Assembly: GCA_949752745.1 (NCBI GenBank)
Contig: OX457027.1
Location: 62,726,329 to 62,790,328 of the forward strand
Direction of reading: 5' to 3'
Source of the DNA: Protula sp. h YS-2021
Taxonomy: Eukaryota > Annelida > Polychaeta > Sabellida > Serpulidae
Length of the DNA stretch: 64,000 nucleotides
In this document: positions 22,935 through 31,879 of the stretch, piece by piece
Position numbering within the stretch: position 1 is the first letter of the stretch
How the letters are laid out: every line of letters starts with the position of its first letter
The notes under the pieces: generated by a model
The model's input: the letters and a program-made list of their open reading frames with translations, nothing else
Database searches by the model: none
What the model was told of the DNA's origin: nothing
Made by a program: the position numbers and the translations under genes

Positions 22935-23415
22935 TATATACTAAAATATTTCGGGCCCTTTTAAGGGCCATCCTATATTATGAAATGAAGCAAAACATGT
23001 CTGTCTGTGTGTGTGTGTGTGTGTGTGTGTGAGAATACATTTTATCACATTTCAGGTCTAGTTGGCGGATGAATACCATTTGGCGGATGAATACCATTTG
23101 ACAGACCAATTAACTTCACCGCTAGATGTCTCTGCTGTATAACAGCTGTACAACTTCACAACTGTAAGTAAGACATTCATATACACAAGTAAAATTCTGC
23201 TGAGTCAGCAATTTTAACATTTTGGAACAAGTTTGAAAAGTTACACACCATATTTTGATTACATTGAAGTAGCATAAAAGCATGAGTGAAACATGTCAAC
23301 TAGTCAACTAGTGATACATTCTGCTGAGTCAACACACCATTGAAGTGGTATAAAAGGAAGAGTGAAACGTATATTTTACTTCATTTCAGTTCCAGCAGTT
23401 GAAGAAGCAACAACG
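22935..23415 (+). other. Intergenic segment before POLB with a (TG)n run
   Basis: It contains a TG run at about 23003-23031, two near copies of 'ttggcggatgaataccatt' (about 23060-23098), two 'ctgctgagtca' motifs and the POLB TATA box. No ORF of note. CTGTAAGTAAG at 23161 and TTCATTTCAG at 23390 look like splice sites, but the TATA box between them argues that the segment is promoter. Confidence 0.55.
23349..23357 (+). promoter_or_regulatory. TATA box of POLB
   Basis: TATAAAAGG sits 59-67 bp before the ATG at 23416. Transcription starting about 30 bp downstream would exclude the upstream in-frame ATG at 23362, so it decides the start codon. Confidence 0.7.
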
Positions 23416-26400
23416 ATGGCACCAGTCTACTGTCATGATTGTGATGTGACATTTCCATCTCTGGAAGTGTTCGTGACACATACATGCAAACCAGCTAGGA
23501 TGAAACGTGCTCATGAAGAGCTTGTTGAGCAGATTGAAGCCAAGAGACGAAAGACCGTACAAGATGGTGTTGACAGACCTGATCCAGTCCTCTGCTGTAA
23601 ATGCGTCAAGATATTTTCATCTTTGGATGCATTTGAGACACATGCATGTGCTGAGATGGAAAATGTGTCTCATGAAGAACAAAGAAAGAAAGAGACAGTG
23701 CAAGTAGGGAGAGGGAGAAGAGTGAGTCTTGGTGAAAACGCGCAGGAAAGACGGTTTGAGCCTGAAGATGGATCAGATTTGCTACTTGAAATGCGACAAC
23801 AAGAGAATAGAATCAAGAGACATTTGCTAGAAACGTTAAACCGTGGTATGAAATGGTACATTGTCGTGCATGCACGCTTCAAGAAAATGACACCAAATGT
23901 TGAAGGCGTGATGGTAGAACAAGTGGATAATGCCTTCATCAGTAGTCCAACGTATGCAGCATACAATCCAACAGATATTGAGAAGGACTTGCCAGAAGCC
24001 TATAAAGAATTATTTACCAGGTTTGATGAACATGAGCGACAAGGTTCTGGCTGGGTGTTGGATAACATATTATTCATTGAAGTGCATACAGCGACGTCAG
24101 CACCATTGGAAGCAAGCAGTTTTATCCCACTACCGAAGAAAGTAAAGAGTACAAAGGCGGTGTTAAACATTCAGAATAAAGACAACAAATGTTTCTTATG
24201 GTCTGTATTGGCTCACCTTCACCCTTCAACAAACAGTCCTTGCCGCGTGAGTCATTACACACCATTTGAGAACGAATTGAAGGTGGAAGGCATGACATTT
24301 CCCACACCGATTACAGACATTCCAAAATTTGAAAAGGAGAATGATGTTTCTATCAATGTGTTTGGATATGAACATGATGTCGTTGTTCCCATACAACTCA
24401 GTCGAAACACCAGCGCCAACAGCGCCAGAGAAATCAACTTGCTTTTGATTAGTAATGACAAGACAAGACATTACTGCTTCATCAAGAATTTCAGCAGACT
24501 GATGGCTTATCGATCAAAGTATAATGGTGCAACTTTTTATTGTTTCAACTGTCTTCATGGGTTTATGCGGCAAGATCTGTTAGACAAGCATCGTGAAGTG
24601 TGTGGCAAGCATGGCGCACAACGTTTATCATTTCCCAAGGAACCCTTCATCAAGTTCAAGAATGTAGCCAAACAACAGCGAGCGCCGTTTGTCATTTATG
24701 CAGACTTTGAATGTTTCACGAAAAAGCATGAAGGAGACAAGTATCAGCATCATCGTCCAAACAGCTTTGCCTATGTGGTTGTGAGCCAGTATGATACACG
24801 TGCGCCAGTCATATATCGAGGAGACAATGCTGTGAAAGTCTTTTTAGACCATATGGTGAATGAACGTGATCGTATTGTGCATGGCTTGCTACAGCCAAAG
24901 AAAATGGTGATGACTCATGAAGATGAAGAGCATTATAAGAACGCCACAGATTGCTACATTTGTCATGAGCCTCTAGGAGCAGATCATGTGAGAGATCATG
25001 ACCATATCAATGGCAAATACCGCGGAGCTGCACATAGTGAATGCAATTTGCAATTCCGATTTCGAAAAGATCAGCAGGATGTTGAAGATTCTTTCATCAT
25101 TCCTGTGTTTTTCCACAATTTACGAGGCTATGACAGCCATTTGATCATGGAAGAAATTGGAAAGAGCAAAAACGAAAGGATTACAGTCATTTCCAACACC
25201 GTTGAGAAATATATTGCATTCACCATGAGCAATCTGAAATTTACAGACAGCTTTCAGTTCATGAGTACTTCTCTACAGAAGTTGGTCTCCAACCTGCCAG
25301 CAGAAGGGAAAGACAACTTTTATCACATGACGTCACACATTCACGATAGCGACCAACAAGATTTACTGTTGAGAAAGGGAGTGTACCCTTATGATTACGT
25401 GGATGAGCCATCCAAGTTTGCTGAAACACAACTGCCGTCCAAGGACAAGTTTTACAGTCTACTCAGTGAAGAAGACATTAGCGATGAGGATTATGCGCAT
25501 GCACAGAAGGTGTGGGAGACATTCCACTGTACTACATTTGGTGAATACCATGACTTGTACCTGAAATCAGATGTGTTGCTGCTGGCTGACGTGTTTGAAA
25601 ACTTTCGTCACGTATGTCTCAACACGTATGAATTGGATCCTGCTCACTACTATACAGCGCCAGGACTGTCGTGGGATGCCATGTTGAAAGCGACAAAGGT
25701 GAAATTGGAATTGATCAACGACATTGACATGTACCAAATGGTTGAACAAGGTTTACGTGGAGGAATATCTGTCATCACACACAAGTATGCGAAAGCAAAT
25801 AACCCCTACGTACCAGATTACGATCCCACGAAACCAACCAACTACTTGACTTACCTGGATGCAAACAACTTGTATGGCTGGGCTATGTCGCAAAGCATGC
25901 CGGAAAGTGGATTTATGTGGGTGAGCGAGCCAGAATCCATTGACTTTATGGATGTGGATGAAGATGACGAGATTGGATACATTTTAGAAGTGGATTTGGA
26001 ATACCCATATTCAATCCATGATCATCATAATCACTATCCAGTGGCTCCAGAACGGAAATGTGTGAAAGTGGGAGAATTATCAAAACATAGTCAGAAGCTA
26101 CGGAAAGATCTAAACATGAAAGGCAAGCCTAGTGAAAAGCTCATTCCCAACTTATGCGACAAGAAGAAATATGTGCTTCATTATAGAAATTTACAGCAAT
26201 ATGTCTCACTGGGATTGAAAGTCACGAAGGTGCATCGTGCCATCATGTTTGCACAGAGCAAATGGTTGGCAAAATACATCTCCTTGAACACGGAAAAGAG
26301 AAAGTTGGCCAAGAACCCGTTTGAGAAAGACTTTTTCAAACTGATGAACAACTCTGTGTTTGGCAAAACCATGGAAAATGTAAGAAAGCGCATGAATGTG

Positions 26401-27099
26401 GAACTTGTTCACCAGGAAAAGCGGTTCAAGAAACTTGTAGCCAAACCTTCCTTCCACAAATTTAGAATTTTCAACGAAGATTTGACCGCGGTACATTTAC
26501 GCAAAGTGGATCTGCTTCTGGATAAACCCATTCAAGTTGGGTTCACCATTCTCGACCTCAGCAAGGTGCTCATGTTCCACTTTCATTACAACTACATCAT
26601 GACCAAGTATCCCAACGCCAAACTCTTGTTCAGCGACACCGACAGTCTATGTTATGACATAGAAACGGAAGATATATACAAAGACATGCAGGAAGATGCT
26701 GACTTGTTCGACACAAGTGACTATCCGCCAGATCATTTCCTACATTCCAACGTGAACAAGAAAGTGCTTGGGAAAATGAAAGATGAGACGGCGGGCATTC
26801 CCATTGAAGAGTTTGTTGGACTTCGGCCGAAAATGTATAGTATGATGTATGGTGGGAAAGAAAAACGTACGGCCAAAGGCATCACTCGCGCGTGTCAAAG
26901 ACGGATGAAACATCAGCAGTATAGAGACAGTTTGTTCAACCAAACGCAAACGATGACTACAGGACACATCATTCGAAGTCATAACCACCAGATCTTCTCG
27001 GAGAAGTTGAGGAAAGTGGCTCTCTCTCCCTTTGATGACAAGCGATATGTGATGAGTGATGGCTATTCCACTTTGGCGCATGGGCATTACAGTATATAA
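23416..27099 (+). CDS. POLB: Polinton DNA polymerase B (protein-primed type)
   Basis: Replicative family B polymerase, 1227 residues from the ATG at 23416. Two C2HC zinc-finger-like units open the protein (CHDCDVTF, CCKCVKIF), and a third (CFNCLHGF) lies before the exonuclease. A Cys/His-containing region near residues 257-352 resembles a papain/OTU-like fold (inference). Exonuclease motifs are YADFECF (about 429) and HNLRGYDSH (about 570). A Cys/His cluster CYICHEPLG...HVRDHDH (about 513-544) resembles an HNH-type zinc element. Polymerase motifs are YLDANNLYGWAM (A, about 814), KLMNNSVFGKTMENV (B, about 975) and FSDTDS (C, about 1073). The length is full for Polinton polymerases and no break was seen. 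It should copy the linear element from its ends. Confidence 0.97.
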   Translation: MAPVYCHDCDVTFPSLEVFVTHTCKPARMKRAHEELVEQIEAKRRKTVQDGVDRPDPVLCCKCVKIFSSLDAFETHACAEMENVSHEEQRKKETVQVGRGRRVSLGENAQERRFEPEDGSDLLLEMRQQENRIKRHLLETLNRGMKWYIVVHARFKKMTPNVEGVMVEQVDNAFISSPTYAAYNPTDIEKDLPEAYKELFTRFDEHERQGSGWVLDNILFIEVHTATSAPLEASSFIPLPKKVKSTKAVLNIQNKDNKCFLWSVLAHLHPSTNSPCRVSHYTPFENELKVEGMTFPTPITDIPKFEKENDVSINVFGYEHDVVVPIQLSRNTSANSAREINLLLISNDKTRHYCFIKNFSRLMAYRSKYNGATFYCFNCLHGFMRQDLLDKHREVCGKHGAQRLSFPKEPFIKFKNVAKQQRAPFVIYADFECFTKKHEGDKYQHHRPNSFAYVVVSQYDTRAPVIYRGDNAVKVFLDHMVNERDRIVHGLLQPKKMVMTHEDEEHYKNATDCYICHEPLGADHVRDHDHINGKYRGAAHSECNLQFRFRKDQQDVEDSFIIPVFFHNLRGYDSHLIMEEIGKSKNERITVISNTVEKYIAFTMSNLKFTDSFQFMSTSLQKLVSNLPAEGKDNFYHMTSHIHDSDQQDLLLRKGVYPYDYVDEPSKFAETQLPSKDKFYSLLSEEDISDEDYAHAQKVWETFHCTTFGEYHDLYLKSDVLLLADVFENFRHVCLNTYELDPAHYYTAPGLSWDAMLKATKVKLELINDIDMYQMVEQGLRGGISVITHKYAKANNPYVPDYDPTKPTNYLTYLDANNLYGWAMSQSMPESGFMWVSEPESIDFMDVDEDDEIGYILEVDLEYPYSIHDHHNHYPVAPERKCVKVGELSKHSQKLRKDLNMKGKPSEKLIPNLCDKKKYVLHYRNLQQYVSLGLKVTKVHRAIMFAQSKWLAKYISLNTEKRKLAKNPFEKDFFKLMNNSVFGKTMENVRKRMNVELVHQEKRFKKLVAKPSFHKFRIFNEDLTAVHLRKVDLLLDKPIQVGFTILDLSKVLMFHFHYNYIMTKYPNAKLLFSDTDSLCYDIETEDIYKDMQEDADLFDTSDYPPDHFLHSNVNKKVLGKMKDETAGIPIEEFVGLRPKMYSMMYGGKEKRTAKGITRACQRRMKHQQYRDSLFNQTQTMTTGHIIRSHNHQIFSEKLRKVALSPFDDKRYVMSDGYSTLAHGHYSI

Positions 27100-27100
27100 G
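27093..27100 (+). promoter_or_regulatory. TATA box overlapping the POLB stop codon
   Basis: TATATAAG includes the POLB stop TAA at 27097-27099. The next ATG is at 27155, 55 bp downstream, a normal distance for a short 5' leader. Confidence 0.6.
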
Positions 27101-27154
27101 GGGGAGACACTTCAACTTGAGAGTTAGTTGTGGTGTGAACACTGAAGCGTCAAC

Positions 27155-27499
27155 ATGAAAAGATCTGCACCAACGGATATGGATACTCTTGCTGATACAG
27201 TCAAAGACATGAAAGTGAAACATCCTGATACTACCATTAAGAAATTAAAAGTGGAGATAGCACCAACACCACAGTCGTGGGATGGAATGCTTTCTCTAGG
27301 CAATGGAAAGTATATCAAGATTATGAAACAAAGTAATGAAGGTGTGGTAAACATTCGCAAATACCTCAGAGATGAGGGGACTGGAAAAAACCGTCCAACG
27401 AAAAAGGGTATCTTGCTGACAATACCTGAATGGAAAATGCTGAAGAAGCAGGTGAAAGAAGTGGATAAAAGGCTTCGCAGACAAGACGACAAGTCATAA
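27155..27499 (+). CDS. PC4-like single-stranded DNA-binding protein, 114 residues
   Basis: Residues 46-106 follow the transcriptional coactivator p15/PC4 pattern: LSLGNGKYIKI, then VVNIRKYL, a basic linker, KKGILLT, and the amphipathic helix PEWKMLKKQVKEVDKRL. PC4 domains bind single-stranded DNA as dimers and act in transcription and replication. The N-terminal 40 residues are Lys/Asp-rich, as in PC4 proteins. It lies 55 bp after the POLB stop with its own TATA box, fitting a single-stranded DNA-binding partner for the polymerase. It is the most canonical of a small family here (27513, 27941, 28185, 36922). The fold call is by pattern only. Confidence 0.75.
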   Translation: MKRSAPTDMDTLADTVKDMKVKHPDTTIKKLKVEIAPTPQSWDGMLSLGNGKYIKIMKQSNEGVVNIRKYLRDEGTGKNRPTKKGILLTIPEWKMLKKQVKEVDKRLRRQDDKS

Positions 27500-27512
27500 C
27501 AAGGTAACAATC

Positions 27513-27884
27513 ATGAATGCACTCATGCTGAACGGTGGTGTTTACCTTACTGTCAATGAGAGGAATGAAGTGATACTAGATTCTAAGACAAGTTATCATC
27601 GGTTTAAACCTGAAGTGTGGAAAGACTTTAAAAACATACCACTTGAACCTGGGTTTAAACGCAGACTTGAAAATAAAGTGGAAGTGACGGTGGCTGAATA
27701 TGATTCTAACATACGTGTAGAAATCTGTAGAAATCTTTTACAGGATTATCCAAAGGATTATAAGGGAGTTGTACCAGATACACCATATACAGATTTGATC
27801 ATCTTTGATATCAAGAACTGGCGCGCAGTCTTACGATTCCTAGAAGTGATACAACATCCACTCTTCACCATCTTGCGAGCATAA
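27513..27884 (+). CDS. Diverged PC4-like protein, 123 residues
   Basis: Residues about 55-112 repeat the PC4 layout: strands KVEVTVAEYD and IRVEICR, a linker, then LIIFDIKNWRAVLRFLEVI as strand plus helix with the key Trp. Residues 8-42 (GVYLTVNERNEVILD ... PEVWKDF) look like a second, shorter copy of the same strand-helix unit. The start ATG is 13 bp after the previous stop, so the two genes may share a transcript. No motif suggests an enzyme. Confidence 0.55.
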   Translation: MNALMLNGGVYLTVNERNEVILDSKTSYHRFKPEVWKDFKNIPLEPGFKRRLENKVEVTVAEYDSNIRVEICRNLLQDYPKDYKGVVPDTPYTDLIIFDIKNWRAVLRFLEVIQHPLFTILRA

Positions 27885-27940
27885 AAAAACGTCTTTGCAG
27901 ACAAGGAGACAGCTCATAGTTCATCTGACTGTTGAACGAG

Positions 27941-28282
27941 ATGGAAGACTTTTTAACGGAATATAAACCAATTACGCATGGGTTCTCATATCTGAGAAAC
28001 GAATATGATGACATTGTGCTAAGACATTTTGGACAGTATCTCGTCCTATCACTTGATGACCAATCCGTGTTGAAAGACCATCTAGAGAAGTTCAGGATAC
28101 CTGGCTTTCTCCTGGCAGTCTCAAATGAATTAGAAGTGCGTGTGACTGAGAACTGCTTAGACGTGTTTATACAATTTCGCCAATATGACGAGCTTACAGA
28201 AAACTATGACTACATCACCCTCAACACAGTGGAATGGTACGCTCTGTTACAAGCATTGGATTGGAAAGAACCTAACGCTTGA
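27941..28282 (+). CDS. Diverged PC4-like protein, 113 residues
   Basis: Residues 62-107 carry LEVRVTENCLDVFIQF, then YITLNTVEWYALLQAL, the strand-linker-strand-Trp helix order of the PC4-like module. A weaker unit lies at about 22-50. The ATG at 27941 was taken; only a TTG extends it upstream. It overlaps the next ORF in another frame. Function is unknown beyond the fold inference. Confidence 0.55.
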   Translation: MEDFLTEYKPITHGFSYLRNEYDDIVLRHFGQYLVLSLDDQSVLKDHLEKFRIPGFLLAVSNELEVRVTENCLDVFIQFRQYDELTENYDYITLNTVEWYALLQALDWKEPNA

Positions 28283-28559
28283 ATTCAAAGAAACAGAAAT
28301 ATGGCTTACACGAGGCACCAAATCCATTGAGCTGACACAACCTATGCGTGTGATGGACATTGACTTAGAAGAAGGATATGAACTGAAACTGTCTGAACAT
28401 GTAACTGTTAAAGTGATAAAGTTTGGTGATGTGTGTTATGTGAGCTTTCATAGCATTTACAAACATGGATGTAATGTCTATGATACCTATATCAATTTAG
28501 ATTCTAATGAATGGTATTCATTGATGAATGTATTGAAAAATGAATGTGTTTGTAAATAA
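28185..28559 (+). CDS. Diverged PC4-like protein, start uncertain
   Basis: The C-terminal part has HVTVKVIKFGDVCYVSF, then TYINLDSNEWYSLMNVL, the same module as the two preceding genes. The first 27 or so codons of the ORF lie in the +1 frame of the preceding gene's conserved module, so they are unlikely to be real. The protein may start at the ATG at 28344, or be joined to upstream sequence by splicing or a frameshift near 28270. The stop TAA lies inside an AATAAA at 28555-28560. Confidence 0.5.
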   Translation: MTSLQKTMTTSPSTQWNGTLCYKHWIGKNLTLEFKETEIWLTRGTKSIELTQPMRVMDIDLEEGYELKLSEHVTVKVIKFGDVCYVSFHSIYKHGCNVYDTYINLDSNEWYSLMNVLKNECVCK

Positions 28560-28947
28560 AAAGTTTGTAAATAGTGTAAATAGACTTTGTAGTTAAGAGT
28601 TTGTAGTTAAGAATTTTGTAAATAGTGTAAATAGTGTAAATAAAAGTTTGTAAATAGTGTAAATAGAATTTGTAGTTAAGAATTTGTAAATAGTGTAAAT
28701 AGCGTTTGTAGTTAAGAGTTTGTAAATAGTGTTTGTAAACTTTGTAAATAGTGTTTGTAAACTTTGTAAATAGTGTTTGTAGTTAAGAATTTGTAAATAA
28801 ACGTATGTACAACACAATAAACAAGACAGTTGTTTGAAACTTGATTTGTTTTATTTAACAACAACAACTTAACTAATATAACAACAACAACAACTTAACT
28901 AATATAACAACAACAACAACAACTTAACTAATATAACAACAACAACA
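28555..28947. terminator. Convergent 3' junction with poly(A) signals and A/T-rich tandem repeats
   Basis: Plus-strand genes end at AATAAA (28555; another at 28816) and minus-strand genes end before TTTATT (28850-28855), which is AATAAA on the minus strand. Between them are many copies of GTTTGTAAATAGTGTAAATA and GTTTGTAGTTAAGA (28561-28800). AACAACAACTTAACTAATAT repeats follow (28856-28950). No gene is present. Confidence 0.75.
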
Positions 28948-29385
28948 TTAATAAAACAATGGTTTATAATGTCTATATACAAAATCCTTTACAATAAAAT
29001 CACCATCCTTTCTTTTTAATATATTCACAATATCAAACATACTCTGACCTCGAGCTCTATGTAATATATAATAGACACAATAAAAACCACATGACGATGA
29101 TATTGGCGTTTGTAATGATATAGAATTATACATATAGTCATTTCTTAAAAACATATCTAAACGATCATCGAGAGGGAACAGTCCATAAGAGTCAAAATAT
29201 TCTGCAGGTTCTTCGTCATAATACACTGCCACCCAATGTTCTCCTGGTTCATCTTGATCGTCTGTGTTGATCACATAGGCGCCGCGTTGTAAAGACGGTA
29301 ACTGGTCCATGGCAAACACGCCTTGAAACAAGTCTTTGGTCATGACATCATGACTCAATATGGCATCAATCTGCTTCGTGTTCAT
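28948..29385 (-). CDS. PRO: Adenain-type maturation cysteine protease
   Basis: Family C5 (adenovirus-type) protease that would process capsid and core proteins during assembly. In 145 residues it shows GEHWVAVYYDE with catalytic His50, EYFDSYG with Asp65 in the place of the family acidic residue, Gln92 for the oxyanion hole, and SSSCGFYCVYY with nucleophile Cys99. The Gln-to-Cys spacing of seven matches adenain. Its ATG overlaps the capsid stop as ATGA, so the two are probably translated from one mRNA. It appears intact and catalytically competent by motif. Confidence 0.93.
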   Translation of the reverse strand: MNTKQIDAILSHDVMTKDLFQGVFAMDQLPSLQRGAYVINTDDQDEPGEHWVAVYYDEEPAEYFDSYGLFPLDDRLDMFLRNDYMYNSISLQTPISSSCGFYCVYYILHRARGQSMFDIVNILKRKDGDFIVKDFVYRHYKPLFY

Positions 29386-30755
29386 GACTGGTAGTCGAAT
29401 TGGATGCTGCGATTTGCACTGATCTCAATAATGTTGTCAAATTCAGCATAGACAATGACATTGATGGTATGTTGCAAAGCCGTAGCAAAGTTCATTTCTA
29501 GCCGCAAATTCCCATGCTTGATCAGGGGGAAATGATCATCGCCATCATAATCCGGTGTTAAGTCAAACGAAAATAAAGCATAACCTCTAGGCCAATCTTC
29601 CCGTTTTATAATGGAACTTTTCTCACCATTCAACCGATCAAACGATTTGTAAAGCGTTTCAAAAGCGTCCAGGTATTTGTTCTGTGTAATGTCAAGCTTG
29701 AGAGGTTTGGATAGAACTGGTTCACCATCCGTGTAGAGTTGCATATAGTCCAGATTAAAATGTTTGAAATCATATGGATTCCTCAATACTGATCCACCAA
29801 AAGCTTCATTATGAACCAGACCAATGACAATACGATTTGGTAATTGACCCAAAAAGATGTTATCTTTCACAAAAGACTGAAATCCTGCTGGAATAGCCAA
29901 GACTTTACATTCTTTTCTAGTGATGATGATCTTGGCAGGACTTTTCATCAATGCATCTGTATGCCCTAACTGAATACCTGGACTCACCCTCACTTTGCGA
30001 ATGGTTAAAAATGCCTCTTTCACTTCTACCTTATAGGTATTATCTGCAGCCATCAATACATAGTCATCTTTTTGTCTATGGAAACGCAATTTCAAACTGA
30101 TACCATTCGGAAGATAACGATCCTGCTCAAACAAATCTATCCTTAAACCGCCAGTAAGCATAACATCACGGCTAAGACGTGTATGCAAATAACGATGATG
30201 TAAGCCATTGTTGCCTTGCTCAGCCAAGTCACCGCCGTCGGCATTGACATGAAACCCGGATACATATTGTTCATGATTAGGTCTTTTCACCTCATAGCTA
30301 TTCATTGACCCAGCAGTATCCTTATACATGAGACGCATAGAGCGCTCAGAATGTAGACTTTCTTCCGAATCATGGATGAGATGAGAGATAATACTGGTAT
30401 AACCATGAGTATTGTTGCTATGCGAAACCAAACGATCATTCAGAAACAATTCAATATTAGACCATAACCCATTAAACACATCATTGATGCAAGAGACATT
30501 ATCATCTGCGCCACACGCTGTTCCATCAGCCTTTAGAATGCGACATACAATATGAAGTTTGCTGTTCTTTAAATCCAGATATTCTTCTGTACTCGCAGGA
30601 ATGTAGAATTCTATTGGAGCGCCTTCTCTAATGCTTGTAAGTGGTTGATAGTCAACATTATAACTTTTCTCTACAGCAGTTTGCGTTGGTGGTACGTGAA
30701 ACCATTCCAATGGAGAAAGACTACATTCACACGAATGATTATGAATGAGAGACAT
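29382..30755 (-). CDS. PY: Major capsid protein (double jelly-roll)
   Basis: A 457-residue protein of the size and pattern of Polinton major capsid proteins, which form hexon-like double jelly-roll trimers. The conserved N-terminal block contains PIEFYIPAS and YLDLKNSKLHI. NDVFNGLWSNIELFLNDRL, GGLRIDLF and the C-terminal YALFSFDLTPDYD follow. The protein is rich in beta-type stretches and has no transmembrane segment. A poly-T tract (poly-A on the coding strand) directly precedes the ATG. It is followed by PRO with an ATGA overlap. Many genome annotations list relatives only as uncharacterized protein. Confidence 0.9.
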   Translation of the reverse strand: MSLIHNHSCECSLSPLEWFHVPPTQTAVEKSYNVDYQPLTSIREGAPIEFYIPASTEEYLDLKNSKLHIVCRILKADGTACGADDNVSCINDVFNGLWSNIELFLNDRLVSHSNNTHGYTSIISHLIHDSEESLHSERSMRLMYKDTAGSMNSYEVKRPNHEQYVSGFHVNADGGDLAEQGNNGLHHRYLHTRLSRDVMLTGGLRIDLFEQDRYLPNGISLKLRFHRQKDDYVLMAADNTYKVEVKEAFLTIRKVRVSPGIQLGHTDALMKSPAKIIITRKECKVLAIPAGFQSFVKDNIFLGQLPNRIVIGLVHNEAFGGSVLRNPYDFKHFNLDYMQLYTDGEPVLSKPLKLDITQNKYLDAFETLYKSFDRLNGEKSSIIKREDWPRGYALFSFDLTPDYDGDDHFPLIKHGNLRLEMNFATALQHTINVIVYAEFDNIIEISANRSIQFDYQS

Positions 30756-30768
30756 TTTTTTTTTTTCT

Positions 30769-31110
30769 TTAAAAAATATCTTTGCGATATTTTGATGTTA
30801 TCCGTCTGGCTGTTTTTCGTCTTCTGGCACGTTTCGTCGGTTGCATACGCTTTTGTTCACCAAACACACGTTCTGCTACTCGACCCGTCACATCTTTCGC
30901 GACATTCTTTGCAGCCTTCTTAAGATGTGGCGCAACGATCTTAGCCCCAGCCTTAAGTAGTGGAATAGCTTTGCGAGCCAATGATCCCAGTATTGAACCA
31001 ATACCATCGCCATACTGGATTCGCGCTCCTTTGAATCCTGGTAATTCCCCGCCCACTTGACGAAGAAAATGGTTGCGATATGCAGACGGATCGTGTGTAT
31101 AAGCTTTCAT
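30769..31110 (-). CDS. Small basic virion protein, adenovirus pVI/pX-like
   Basis: A 113-residue protein with a Gly-rich amphipathic stretch (IQYGDGIGSILGSLARKAIPLLK) and a very basic C-terminus (RARRRKTARR). Proteins with this layout recur next to the penton-like gene in Polintons and adintovirus-like elements, and are compared with adenovirus membrane-lytic pVI or DNA-condensing pX/mu. Function here is inferred. QVGG|E near residue 20 could be a protease site. Its ATG overlaps the penton stop as ATGA, suggesting coupled translation. Confidence 0.6.
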   Translation of the reverse strand: MKAYTHDPSAYRNHFLRQVGGELPGFKGARIQYGDGIGSILGSLARKAIPLLKAGAKIVAPHLKKAAKNVAKDVTGRVAERVFGEQKRMQPTKRARRRKTARRITSKYRKDIF

Positions 31111-31868
31111 ATTGCTTTTGGTCGAAAATGAAGTTTACAGATCACCTTTCCAGTTTGAAATGGAACATTATAGCCTGTGTCGTCCTTAATATTCATTTCT
31201 ATCACGTCAAATTTGGACGTGTTTACAGGAACATAATGCGGTTCGCCGTACGTTTTCATGATAATGTCACCATCATGGCCTTGTATGCCAACAGAACGTA
31301 GTAACGGCACATAATAATCACCAACAACTTGTGGTTCACAAATGCTACAATACACATACAGTGTATAAAATCCCTGTTTCACATCCGCTTTATGTTCAGC
31401 TGTACATGTTTCAGTATACCATTGCTCTGGGATAAATCCTAAAATCTCAGCCAATCCAGCGGAAAAGGACACTTCAAAACCATAATTTAGAAATAGAAAC
31501 ACACGTCGTCTAATTTTATCATACTTTATCCGAATAGCTTCTTTAAGATCATCTTTCATAGAATGAGTTGCTTCTTCATTCACTGCCTGACATATTTCTT
31601 GTATGGATCTATAATAACCATAGGGAATATTGATAGTGTCAAGTGTCTCTGTCAGTGGTTGTTGTCGATACTGAATAGAATAGTCCATGTCATGTCTCAT
31701 CGTTGTCCATGTATGTGGATATTGAATTTCAGCTAAAGCCACTTCATATTTTCCATTCAGATAGATGGTTCGAGGCATACGAATTTGATAATTCGAAGCC
31801 TTGTTGTTGGGATAATAGTTCATACTCGCATTGCTAGGCAAAGTGATGTAAAAGCTTGTCGACTCCAT
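31107..31868 (-). CDS. PX: Penton-like minor capsid protein
   Basis: 253 residues with the pattern of the Polinton minor capsid (single jelly-roll, vertex) protein: SFYITLPSNASMNYYPNN at the start, YEVALAEIQYPHTW in the first third, and a beta-rich remainder ending VICKLHFRP. It should occupy capsid vertices together with the major capsid protein. A TATATA at 31909-31914 lies about 45 bp upstream. The end overlaps the next gene by ATGA. No break is seen. Confidence 0.85.
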   Translation of the reverse strand: MESTSFYITLPSNASMNYYPNNKASNYQIRMPRTIYLNGKYEVALAEIQYPHTWTTMRHDMDYSIQYRQQPLTETLDTINIPYGYYRSIQEICQAVNEEATHSMKDDLKEAIRIKYDKIRRRVFLFLNYGFEVSFSAGLAEILGFIPEQWYTETCTAEHKADVKQGFYTLYVYCSICEPQVVGDYYVPLLRSVGIQGHDGDIIMKTYGEPHYVPVNTSKFDVIEMNIKDDTGYNVPFQTGKVICKLHFRPKAI

Positions 31869-31879
31869 GATGGTGGGAA

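Noticed and set aside
23161..23390. Possible 5' intron before POLB (CTGTAAGTAAG donor, TTCATTTCAG acceptor)
   Set aside because: A good TATA box (23349) lies inside it and the ATG at 23416 needs no splicing; kept only as an alternative.
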